From: Ketobacter sp964016105
GTDB lineage: Bacteria; Pseudomonadota; Gammaproteobacteria; Pseudomonadales; Ketobacteraceae
Direction: 5' to 3'
DNA: 64,000 nucleotides
Assembly: GCA_964016105.1 (NCBI GenBank)
Contig: CAXHEX010000002.1
Coordinates: 310,001 to 374,000 of the forward strand
Part shown: in pieces, positions 29,921-39,114 of the stretch
Layout: each line of letters starts with the position of its first letter
How positions within the stretch are numbered: position 1 is the first letter of the stretch
Notes under the pieces: model-generated
Seen by the model: the letters and a program-made list of their open reading frames with translations, nothing else
Database searches by the model: none
What the model was told of the DNA's origin: nothing
Translations under genes and position numbers: made by a program

Positions 29921-32900
29921 TTAAAGGTTTTTCAAATCATCCTCCGACAACCCCTCAATCTCAGCCAGCAGGTCAGCCATTTCCATATCCTCGGCGGATT
30001 CCAGCTCCGCCTGTAACAGGTGTAGAGCGATATTCTCGATAGTGGGTTCCTCAAACAGTGAACTGAGAGGAAGCTCCACGTTAAAATATTCTCGAACTCT
30101 GGATACCACCTGTGTCGCCAATAAAGAGTGACCACCCAGATCAAAAAAGTTGTCCGTTACCCCAACCTTGTCCAATTGCAGTACATCCTGCCAAATATCA
30201 GCCAGGGCACTTTCCGTTTCATTACGAGGTGCAACATAGACCTTTTTGTCCACGTTGGCATCACCAGGCATGGGCAGGTTGCGCTTGTCCACCTTGCCAT
30301 TGGGTGTTAGCGGAAACTGATCCAACACCACATAGGCCTTGGGCACCATATAGTCAGGCAGGCTTTTCTTAATCCTGTCTTGCAGCGCAACCAGATCACC
30401 CTGATCCATCTGCACATAAGCCACCAAGCGCTTGTCACCGGGCACATCTTCCCGCGCCAGAACCACGGTTTCCCTCACCCCTTCAAATTGGCTAATAGTG
30501 GACTCTATTTCACCCAATTCAATACGATAGCCTCGTATTTTAACCTGATCATCAATTCGGCCCATGTACTCCACCACACCATTGGGGAGCAAACGGCCTA
30601 AATCGCCGGTTTTATACAAATAATGGTACAGACCTACGGTGCGCTCCACTTCTGTGCCGAAGGGATTATTGACGAATCGTTGCTGCGTTAAATCAGGTCG
30701 ATTGAGATAACCATGGGCTAGACCCTGACCACCCACATGAATCTCCCCTGGCACTCCCACAGGTACAGGATTCAAATGCTGATCAAGGATATAAAAATCC
30801 AAGTCAGGAATCGGCCGCCCAATCAAACTTTGCTTACGGTCGAGATCTTGCTCTGTAATGCGGTGATAGGTAACATGCACCGTGGTTTCAGTGATACCGT
30901 ACATGTTGATCAACTGAGGTTGATCCAGGCCATGGTGATCATGCCACTTCTGCAAAGCGGCAAAATCCAGGGCTTCGCCACCGAAGACCACGTAGCGCAG
31001 ACGCATACGGCTGGCCAACTCTGGGCTATCTTCCCTGCTGTATTCATCAAATCGAATAAATTGGGTGAAGGCAGACGGCGTCTGATTCAGCACGGTGACA
31101 CCTTGCTCGCACACCAATCGATAGAAATCTTCTGTGGATTTAGCCACTTTGGTGGGAATAATGACAGCTTTACCGCCAAAGAATAGGGCTCCCCACAGCT
31201 CCCAGACGGAGAAATCAAATGCAAACGAGTGAAAAACGGACCAAACATCCTGCTGGTTAAAGCTGAACCACTGGTCTGTGGCAGAGAATAGACGAATTAC
31301 ATTACTGTGGGGAATTAATACCCCTTTCGGCTTGCCAGTGGTTCCTGATGTGTAGATTACATAAGCCACATCATCCGGCCCGCTCACCGGTTCCAGGTTG
31401 TCACTAGGTTGGGTGCCCAACTCTGCTGAAAGCGTATCCAACACCACCGGAGAATAATTACCGCTGGGCAATTCCGATTGAATATCCGTTTCTGTTATCA
31501 GCAACTGAACACCGGCATCTTCGATTATGAAGCGAATTCTGTCTTCGGGATTAGCGGGATCAATGGGCACATAGGCACCGCCCGCTTTAAGCACCGCCAG
31601 TATGGCCACCACCATATCCAGATTGCGATTAAGACTGATACCCACCAACTGGTTGGTACTCACCCCCTGCTTTCTCAAATAATGAGCCAGTTGGTTGGAG
31701 CGCCTATTGAGTTCGCTGTAACTGAGACATTCCTCATCCAACTGCACTGCCGGATTGTCACCATAGAGCTGGGCACTGGTCTCAACCCGCCCGTGTATGG
31801 TTTCATTGAAATCGTAGGCTTGAGGTTGATGATTCCATTCGTTGAGAATGGTCTGCTGTTCGGTATCACTCAATAAAGGTAATTCCGAAATCCGCATATG
31901 AGGATGCTCGACCACGGTCTCCAGCACCCGTTCTAAATGGCCCACCATGCGGTGAACTGTGGCGCGATCGAACAAATCCGTATTGTATTCGATCATCCCT
32001 TGCAGACCATCAGCGCCCTCTTCCAAATTCAGGGTGATATCGAATTTTGCGGTTTTCGCTACGGAAGGCAACATCTCCACGGATACGCCAGGCATACTCA
32101 TATCCAACGTATTGGCCGCATTCTGTAATGTGAACATGACCTGGAACAAAGGCGTGTGACTTTTGTCCCGCGCCACACCCAATGCATCCACCAACTTCTC
32201 AAACGGAAGATCCTGATGACTGTAGCCGGCCAATGTGACATCTTGTACTTGGAGCAAGAGATCAACGAATCTAGGATCGTTTTCCAAGTCTACCCGTAGA
32301 GCCAGACTGTTAACAAAACAACCAATCAGCGACTCAAATTCCGGTCGAGCACGATTGGCAACCGGGGTTCCGATACAAATATCGGTTTGCCCGCTATAGC
32401 GACTCAAAAGGCCATAGAAACCTGACAGCAGCGTCATAAACAGGGTTACACCCTGATCTCGACTCAAGGCGTTTAATTGCTGTGTCAACTCTTGGGTGAG
32501 TTTCACTGGCTCATAACTGCCATTGAATGTCATCACCGCAGGCCGAGGCCGGTCCGTGGGCAACTCCAGCACAGGCACGCCCCGAAGATGTTCACGCCAA
32601 TAACCCAACTGATGATCAAATACGGGGCCTTCCATCCACTGCCGCTGCCAGCTTGCATAATCAGCATACTGCACAACCAGCTCAGGCACCCTCGCTTCAT
32701 CACTTTCCACGATGGAGCGATATAACTCACCCATTTCGTCAATGAGTATTCCCAATGACCAACCATCGGAAATGATGTGATGCTTGGTGAGTAAAAGCAC
32801 ATGTTCCTGGTCGCCAGTTTGGAGCAAACGGGTGCGTAACAGTCGAATTCGACGAGCCTTATTCAACGCCCCCAAGACCAAGTCAAAAGAGCGCGTGGCT

Positions 32901-35900
32901 TCATCTTCCGCCAAGCGAATAATTTCCGCTTCCCGTTCTTCCGTATCCAAATGACGTAAATCCCGAACATCCATAAACCAATCGCTTGGCTCGCGGATCA
33001 CTTGGGTGGCTCTCCCATCATCTATTAAAAATGACGTGCGCAGAACCTCATGTCTTTGCACCAAAGCCTGAAACGCTTTGCGTAACGCATTTACGTTAAG
33101 TTGCCCGCTCAAACGCAATGCTGCTGGCATATTGTAGGAAGTACTGATGTTGTATTCAGAGTTGCCAGTTTCCAACTGATTCAAAAACCACAGCCGCATT
33201 TGGGCAAAGGACAAAGGCAGGTCGCCATCTCGAGCAACTGGATGCACTGGCGGCGGCGCCAAATCAGACAAACCTCCTGAGTGATCAAGCTGGGCACAAA
33301 GTTCAGCAATAGTGGGTGACGTGAACAGACTTTTTACTTGCAGATCCACGCCAAATTCGTCCCGCACACGGGATACACATTTGGTGGCCAACAAGGAGTG
33401 ACCGCCCAGCTCGAAAAAGTTGTTGTGAATACCCACCTGCTCCAAGCCCAACACGTCTTGCCAGATAACGGCCATACGCTGTTCACGTTCGTCTCGAGGG
33501 CTTACAAACCCGGCTTGCAGCAGATCCGCCACACTGGGCTCCGGTAATGCACTGCGATCAATCTTGCCATTGGGGGTCAGCGGGAAAGCATCAAGCAAAA
33601 CAAAAGCGGCAGGCATCATGTATTCCGGTAACTGCTGTTTCAGGGTCTCCCGGACAGGGCCGATTACCTTATCCCCATCAATGTCACCATCAACTGTTTC
33701 ACTCACCAGATAACCAACCAATATTTTGCTACCGGCCGCATCTTCACGAGTCACCACCAAACAGTCTTTAACAGCGGCAACGTTTTTAATGCAAGACTGA
33801 ATCTCACCCAGCTCGATACGGAAACCACGTACTTTTACTTGATGGTCAATTCGACCCAAGTACTCCAGGGTACCTTCACCGCTGTAACGCACAAGATCAC
33901 CGGTTCGGTACATGCGGTTATTTTGGGCGGACTGATCGAATGGGTTTTCAATGTAGCGCTCTGCAGTCAATTGCTCCCTATTTCGATAGCCACGGGTAAC
34001 CCCGGCTCCAGCCAAATACAGTTCACCGGCAAGGCCCGGCGCCACCAGCTGCCCGTGGGGGTTAAGCACATAGGCCTGGGTATTATTAATGGGTTTACCA
34101 ATACTGGCGGGCTTGCCAACCTCACGCAAAGTGAAGGTGGAATAAGTGGTATCTTCCGATGGCCCATAGAGGTCGTACACTCGCTTAACCTGGGTTTCAT
34201 CGTAAAGGGAGTCAACCAAACTGGCTGACAACGCCTCACCCGCTAAATTGATAATGGCCACTGACGCCGGAATATCACCGGACTGAAGTAAAGTGGCTAT
34301 GGCCGAAGGTACCGTATTGAGCAAACGCACCTCGGATGCGGCTGGAATATTACCAAGCTCTAAAATAGTATCCGCTAAAATCACTTTGCCACCGGTAGCC
34401 AGGGTGACAAAAAACTCGAACACTGACAGATCAAAGCAAATGGAAGTGGCCGCCAGCACACCGTTTAAATCATCTTGACTGTAAACGGTTTGCGCCCATT
34501 GAACCAATGCGATCACATTTCGATGTTCGATCATTACCCCTTTAGGCAATCCGGTGGAACCGGATGTGTAAATCACATAGGCCAATTGCTGAGGCTCAAT
34601 ATTCAGATCCAAATTATCTGACGGGTATTGAGACAGGGATTCTGCGAGTTCGTCTATAAACGCAATCTGCAGCGATGCCTTATCCGTGGGCAGCAGGGAA
34701 CTGTAGCAACTTTCCGATATCACAACGGGCGCGTCGGAATCCTGCAACATGTAGGCTACCCGGTCAGACGGGTAATTAGGATCGATGGGAACGTAGGCTC
34801 CCCCGGCTTTAAAAATCGCCAGCAAAGATATTAACAACTCCGTGCGTCGACTCATGCAAACGCCAACTAAAGACTCAGACTCAACGCCTCGTTCAACCAG
34901 ATAGCGGGCTAATTGGTTAGAGCGCTGATTTAATTCTTCATAGGAAAGCCGTTGATCACCACAAACATAAGCAACTTCATTGGGTTGTTGACGAACTTGC
35001 GCTTCAAATAAACCATGGATATTAGATATGTCGGTTAGGGCAAGTTGATTGTCATTGAGCTGCTGCAATAACAATTCTTTTTCCTGGGGCGACAGGATGT
35101 TGATATTGCCGATAGGTTGCTGGGGATCGGCAATGACGCTGTCCACCAACTGCTTGAGATGCTCCACCATTTGAACCATGGTGTCCCGCTCGAACAAATC
35201 TGTAGAAAATTCCAGATTACCCTTGAGCACACCGGATTCTTCCGAAAACTCCAGGGTCATATCGAACTTGGAAGTACCCGGCGCGGTATGCAAACTTTCC
35301 ACGTTCACACCGGCCAGATTGAATTCTTCATCGATGGTGCTGTTCTGCAGCACAAACATCACTTGGAAAACCGGGGAATAGCTCAGATCCCGGGGAATAG
35401 AAAGCGCCTCAACAACCCTTTCAAAGGGCATCTCCTGATTGGAGAATGCCCCTTGGGTAACCTTACGCACCCGTTGCATCAGCTCAGTAAAGCTAGGGTT
35501 GCCGGACAAGTCAGTTCGCAGGGCAAGGGTATTTACAAAAAAGCCAATGAGCTTTTCCAGCTCCGGTGTGGTTCGGTTGGCGATGGGTGTACCCACACAA
35601 ATATCTTCGCCCTGGGTGTAGTGATGAAGCAGAACCTTAAAGCTGGTAAGCAGGGTCATGTAAAAGGTCACGCCCTGGTTGCGACTGATTCGCTTCAACT
35701 CAGCCACTTGGTTTTTATTTAACTCGAAGTAGTAATTGTCGCCTTGCAGACTTTGTTCCGGTGGCCGAGGGTGATCCAGAGGCATATCCAAAACCGGCAC
35801 GTCTTTTAGGTGATCAACCCAGTAGTCCAATTGGTTGGACAGCAGTCCGCTTTCGAATAACTGTTTTTGCCAATGGGCAAAATCCACATACTGGATACCC

Positions 35901-38563
35901 AGCTCTGGTAGGTTAGGGGTACTATCTGTTAAAAATGCTCCATAAGCTCCGGTTATTTCATCGGTAATCACTTTCAGGGAAAAACCGTCCGCAGCGATAT
36001 GATGCATGGTAATTAACAGCAGCCACTGCTCTGCCGCGCGCCCTTTCAGAGAGTCGGATTCCTGAGCAGGAAGCTTCAACAAGTGAGTACGAATCACAGG
36101 CCCGGTGGCCAATTGGAATGGTTTGCGCGCCTCAACGTCGATGTGATCCTGAATCGCTTTGGATAGGGCCGGCTCCTTCAAATAACTTAAATCAGACTGA
36201 GTGAATACCCAGGGTTTCGGCTCTTGCACGTGCTGATACACATGACCGTCCAGCTCCACGTAAGCGGTTCGTAACACCTCATGCCGTGTAACCATACTTT
36301 GAAAGGCTTTTTGTGCCGCATCGATATCCAACGCTCCCTGGATCTTCAAAGCAAACGGCAAGTTGTAAGCGGTATTGCCTTGGCGCAACTTGTCCATAAA
36401 CCACATTCGTTTTTGCGAAAACGACAGTGGCATCAGCGCTTCCCTTGGTGCAGGCTCAAGGGGTGGTAAAGCGGATTGGGAACCCGCCAGCATGGCTTCC
36501 GATATGGCGCCCGCCAAAGCCTGAAAATCCTGGGCATCGAACAGACTGGCAAGATCCATATTAATTTCGAAGCGATCTCTTAAACGGGTAAATAACTGGG
36601 TAATCTGAAGCGAATCGATACCCAGCCCCATCAAACTGATGTCGTCTTTTATACGATCGATTTTTTCCCCTATCTCGCTGGCAATGGCCGCTTTCAGGTA
36701 AAGCACCAAACGAGCCTCGCGGTCGGCGTCATTCAACGCCAGCCAGTCTTCTTTCTCCAGACTGAGAGCTTCTTCAATTTCTTTTTTCGAATCTTCGCCC
36801 TGATCCTGCTGCAAGCTGGACACCGCGATGGGGGCCAAGCTCTCTTCCAAAAATGCGGTGCGGTTTGCACTGCGCTGAATCTTGCCACTGGAGGTCTTCA
36901 ATATGGAACCGGGCTTGAGGAAGACAATGGTGTGGACCTGGATCTCGTGATTCTCCGCCACCGCCTGACGAATGGCCGCGCTCACCACATCCGTAACCAG
37001 GCGCATACGGTATTTGCGCTCCACTTCCTGCACCACCACCAAACGCTCTTCGCCATCCACTTCAACAGTGAAGGCAGCACCGGCATCAGACTTAAGCGCC
37101 ACATGACTCTGCTGAACCGTGTATTCCACATCCTGGGGGTAGTGATTGCGTCCACGGATGATGATCACATCTTTCTGACGGCCCGTAATGTACAACTCGC
37201 CATCCACCAAACAACCCAAATCCCCAGTTCGCATAAAGGGGCCTTTGCCCGCTTCGGTGAAGGCTTGGAAAGTTTCCTGGGTAGCCTCATCTTTACGCCA
37301 GTAACCTTTGGCGATGTGGGGGCCGGAAGACCAGATTTCGCCTACCATCCCCTCTTCTAACTCCTGCAAGCTGTTGGGATCAACAATGGCCAGATCTGCA
37401 TCCAGAGGGGAAACACCATTGGAAACCAATCGAACTGATTTCACGTCGGACTCAGTCTCAACCGCAACAATGCGATTGTTGGCCATGGCCTCGGCTTCCA
37501 CCCGAATAAAATGGGGCCGATTTTCCGCCAATGCGGAACTCACCATCAGCGTGGCTTCCGCCAGCCCAAATGTGGGGTTAAAAGCCCCAGACTTGAAACC
37601 GCAAGGCGCAAATGCCTCAATGAAAGCTTCCAATGTTTCAGGCCTTACTGCCTCTGCCCCGGACAAAGCAATCTTCAAACTGGATAAATCCAACTGTGCT
37701 TTCTGTTCAACCGTAACCTGACTCACACACAGCTCGTAAGCAAAGTTGGGCGCACAGATGGCCGTGCCTCGATAATCAGAGATGGCTTGTAACCAGCGCA
37801 ACGGCTTTTGCAGGAAAGACGCCGGCGACATAAACACAGAAGTCGCGCCCACATACAGGGGCTGAATGGTGGTTCCGATTAACCCCATATCATGGAACAT
37901 GGGCAACCAACTGACGGAAACGTCGTCCGCTTCACTGGCGAACGAGTGGGTAATCATGGCTTCGTTATAGATGAGGTTGCCATGGCTCACCATAACGCCC
38001 TTGGGATTACCGGTGGACCCGGAAGTGTATTGCAGAAAAGCCAGGGTATCTTCATTGGCTTGAGGGTCCTGCCATTCTTGCGCCGCAGTGGATTGATCAA
38101 GATCCACACCCATAAATGGTATCTGATCAAGCCCTTCCGTTTCTGCAAATAAAGGCTCTGCAACCGTCAATAATTTAGAGGTGGTAAGCACCAACGATGG
38201 GTCGCAGTCGTCTATGATGGACTTTAAGCGCCCCATATTCTGATTACGGCGGGGAGGATAGGCAGGAACGGCAATGATGCCACCGTATAAACAGCCAAAA
38301 AAAGCGTAGATAAATTCCAATCCGGAAGGAAACAGCATCAGTGCTCGGTCACCAGGCTCAATCACGGTGCGAAACCGTACTGCCGCCGACATGGCCCGCT
38401 CATTCAGCTGCCCGTAGGTCACTGCAATACCTTCACCACCGCCATCGGGCAAAAAGGTAAAAGCCACTTTATCTGGGTGCAATGTTGCACGAGACTGCAG
38501 CAATTCAATCAGGGAATGACAATGAGCGGGATTGAAGGCGCCTTGCCCTACTTCTATCGACAT
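29921..38563 (-). CDS. Lipopeptide-initiating NRPS 1: FAAL-ACP-C-A-PCP-C-A-PCP
   Basis: Starts the assembly line. The N-terminal fatty acyl-AMP ligase (residues 1-575; YTSGSTGNPKGVMVSHGN, GIIAVPAYPPRR) activates a fatty acid and loads it on the ACP (about 610-690, attachment Ser in GIDSLQ). The first C (about 710-1130, HHIAADG) joins it to the first amino acid. A1 reads DLFNNALTY, which I recall as an alanine code. PCP1 has GGHSLLATK. The second C (HHIISDG) has two short insertions. A2 reads DFWNVGMVH, a classic threonine code. The last PCP is followed by an acidic helical tail (LLAEIEGLSEDDLKNL) of the donor-docking kind. I chose the ATG at 38563: AGGA lies 10 nt upstream and the ligase homology begins right after. 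The frame also extends 28 codons upstream to 38647, which is less likely. It is the promoter-proximal gene of the cluster. Confidence 0.95.
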   Translation of the reverse strand: MSIEVGQGAFNPAHCHSLIELLQSRATLHPDKVAFTFLPDGGGEGIAVTYGQLNERAMSAAVRFRTVIEPGDRALMLFPSGLEFIYAFFGCLYGGIIAVPAYPPRRNQNMGRLKSIIDDCDPSLVLTTSKLLTVAEPLFAETEGLDQIPFMGVDLDQSTAAQEWQDPQANEDTLAFLQYTSGSTGNPKGVMVSHGNLIYNEAMITHSFASEADDVSVSWLPMFHDMGLIGTTIQPLYVGATSVFMSPASFLQKPLRWLQAISDYRGTAICAPNFAYELCVSQVTVEQKAQLDLSSLKIALSGAEAVRPETLEAFIEAFAPCGFKSGAFNPTFGLAEATLMVSSALAENRPHFIRVEAEAMANNRIVAVETESDVKSVRLVSNGVSPLDADLAIVDPNSLQELEEGMVGEIWSSGPHIAKGYWRKDEATQETFQAFTEAGKGPFMRTGDLGCLVDGELYITGRQKDVIIIRGRNHYPQDVEYTVQQSHVALKSDAGAAFTVEVDGEERLVVVQEVERKYRMRLVTDVVSAAIRQAVAENHEIQVHTIVFLKPGSILKTSSGKIQRSANRTAFLEESLAPIAVSSLQQDQGEDSKKEIEEALSLEKEDWLALNDADREARLVLYLKAAIASEIGEKIDRIKDDISLMGLGIDSLQITQLFTRLRDRFEINMDLASLFDAQDFQALAGAISEAMLAGSQSALPPLEPAPREALMPLSFSQKRMWFMDKLRQGNTAYNLPFALKIQGALDIDAAQKAFQSMVTRHEVLRTAYVELDGHVYQHVQEPKPWVFTQSDLSYLKEPALSKAIQDHIDVEARKPFQLATGPVIRTHLLKLPAQESDSLKGRAAEQWLLLITMHHIAADGFSLKVITDEITGAYGAFLTDSTPNLPELGIQYVDFAHWQKQLFESGLLSNQLDYWVDHLKDVPVLDMPLDHPRPPEQSLQGDNYYFELNKNQVAELKRISRNQGVTFYMTLLTSFKVLLHHYTQGEDICVGTPIANRTTPELEKLIGFFVNTLALRTDLSGNPSFTELMQRVRKVTQGAFSNQEMPFERVVEALSIPRDLSYSPVFQVMFVLQNSTIDEEFNLAGVNVESLHTAPGTSKFDMTLEFSEESGVLKGNLEFSTDLFERDTMVQMVEHLKQLVDSVIADPQQPIGNINILSPQEKELLLQQLNDNQLALTDISNIHGLFEAQVRQQPNEVAYVCGDQRLSYEELNQRSNQLARYLVERGVESESLVGVCMSRRTELLISLLAIFKAGGAYVPIDPNYPSDRVAYMLQDSDAPVVISESCYSSLLPTDKASLQIAFIDELAESLSQYPSDNLDLNIEPQQLAYVIYTSGSTGLPKGVMIEHRNVIALVQWAQTVYSQDDLNGVLAATSICFDLSVFEFFVTLATGGKVILADTILELGNIPAASEVRLLNTVPSAIATLLQSGDIPASVAIINLAGEALSASLVDSLYDETQVKRVYDLYGPSEDTTYSTFTLREVGKPASIGKPINNTQAYVLNPHGQLVAPGLAGELYLAGAGVTRGYRNREQLTAERYIENPFDQSAQNNRMYRTGDLVRYSGEGTLEYLGRIDHQVKVRGFRIELGEIQSCIKNVAAVKDCLVVTREDAAGSKILVGYLVSETVDGDIDGDKVIGPVRETLKQQLPEYMMPAAFVLLDAFPLTPNGKIDRSALPEPSVADLLQAGFVSPRDEREQRMAVIWQDVLGLEQVGIHNNFFELGGHSLLATKCVSRVRDEFGVDLQVKSLFTSPTIAELCAQLDHSGGLSDLAPPPVHPVARDGDLPLSFAQMRLWFLNQLETGNSEYNISTSYNMPAALRLSGQLNVNALRKAFQALVQRHEVLRTSFLIDDGRATQVIREPSDWFMDVRDLRHLDTEEREAEIIRLAEDEATRSFDLVLGALNKARRIRLLRTRLLQTGDQEHVLLLTKHHIISDGWSLGILIDEMGELYRSIVESDEARVPELVVQYADYASWQRQWMEGPVFDHQLGYWREHLRGVPVLELPTDRPRPAVMTFNGSYEPVKLTQELTQQLNALSRDQGVTLFMTLLSGFYGLLSRYSGQTDICIGTPVANRARPEFESLIGCFVNSLALRVDLENDPRFVDLLLQVQDVTLAGYSHQDLPFEKLVDALGVARDKSHTPLFQVMFTLQNAANTLDMSMPGVSVEMLPSVAKTAKFDITLNLEEGADGLQGMIEYNTDLFDRATVHRMVGHLERVLETVVEHPHMRISELPLLSDTEQQTILNEWNHQPQAYDFNETIHGRVETSAQLYGDNPAVQLDEECLSYSELNRRSNQLAHYLRKQGVSTNQLVGISLNRNLDMVVAILAVLKAGGAYVPIDPANPEDRIRFIIEDAGVQLLITETDIQSELPSGNYSPVVLDTLSAELGTQPSDNLEPVSGPDDVAYVIYTSGTTGKPKGVLIPHSNVIRLFSATDQWFSFNQQDVWSVFHSFAFDFSVWELWGALFFGGKAVIIPTKVAKSTEDFYRLVCEQGVTVLNQTPSAFTQFIRFDEYSREDSPELASRMRLRYVVFGGEALDFAALQKWHDHHGLDQPQLINMYGITETTVHVTYHRITEQDLDRKQSLIGRPIPDLDFYILDQHLNPVPVGVPGEIHVGGQGLAHGYLNRPDLTQQRFVNNPFGTEVERTVGLYHYLYKTGDLGRLLPNGVVEYMGRIDDQVKIRGYRIELGEIESTISQFEGVRETVVLAREDVPGDKRLVAYVQMDQGDLVALQDRIKKSLPDYMVPKAYVVLDQFPLTPNGKVDKRNLPMPGDANVDKKVYVAPRNETESALADIWQDVLQLDKVGVTDNFFDLGGHSLLATQVVSRVREYFNVELPLSSLFEEPTIENIALHLLQAELESAEDMEMADLLAEIEGLSEDDLKNL

Positions 38564-38986
38564 ATAAACACTATCCTGCCAAATTATTCTTATTATGCGT
38601 TCCGGGCTATTCAAACTAACTGCCTTAAGGCGCGCCGGATAACGCATTATCTAAAGGCATAACCACTAATTGGTTAACTAACCTGCCCTATATATCGAAG
38701 TATAGAAGCATTAAAGGGAGGGTACTTTACTCAAAATCACAGTATTTCCAACAACAAAGAGCAAAAACCTCTCCAAAAAAAGAGATATAGTTCAAATTCC
38801 TTTCTAATTCAACGACATAGTCCGGCCAATATACTCAAACTCTACAGCACTAGCCGGTCTGTCTACGTTTTTTTACATTGAATAACGGGTCAGTAACAAA
38901 CACTCACAACAATGGTGGCCTTCGTTTGCCGCAATTTTAATATGATACTCAATAAACCTATAAAATCTATAAAAGATAGGCAACCC

Positions 38987-39002
38987 CACCTGAATTCAGG
39001 TG
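38987..39002. promoter_or_regulatory. Perfect 16-bp palindrome in the NRPS/TolC divergent region
   Basis: CACCTGAATTCAGGTG is its own reverse complement. It lies in the 550-bp space between the divergent NRPS1 and TolC starts, about 110 bp before TolC and 425 bp before NRPS1. It looks like a dimeric regulator site. The regulator is unknown and none is encoded nearby. The rest of 38564-39114 is AT-rich with no convincing gene; no strong sigma-70 promoter stood out. Confidence 0.45.
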
Positions 39003-39005
39003 ATT

Positions 39006-39021
39006 TGTGACGCACATCAAG
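39006..39021 (+). promoter_or_regulatory. Possible CRP/Vfr-like site
   Basis: TGTGACGCACATCAAG matches TGTGA-N6-TCAcA at eight of the ten consensus positions and lies 3 bp from the palindrome at 38987-39002. The right half-site is incomplete, so the call is weak. Confidence 0.25.
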
Positions 39022-39114
39022 CACCACTAACTTGGGAAATCAACAAAGGCTTTTAATCACCTATTGACTCGCGTACAGTGGCCGGTTGAACATAACATAA
39101 CTCAAAGAATTATA

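Noticed and set aside
35117..35722. 201-residue plus-strand reading frame inside NRPS1
   Set aside because: It is antisense to an intact C domain with conserved motifs, so it is a shadow of the real gene. The same applies to the other plus-strand frames in 1-38563.
38987..39002. Reading the 16-bp palindrome as a LuxR-type box
   Set aside because: Lux boxes are about 20 bp with CTG and CAG about ten bases apart; here they are four apart, and there is no luxI/luxR gene in view.
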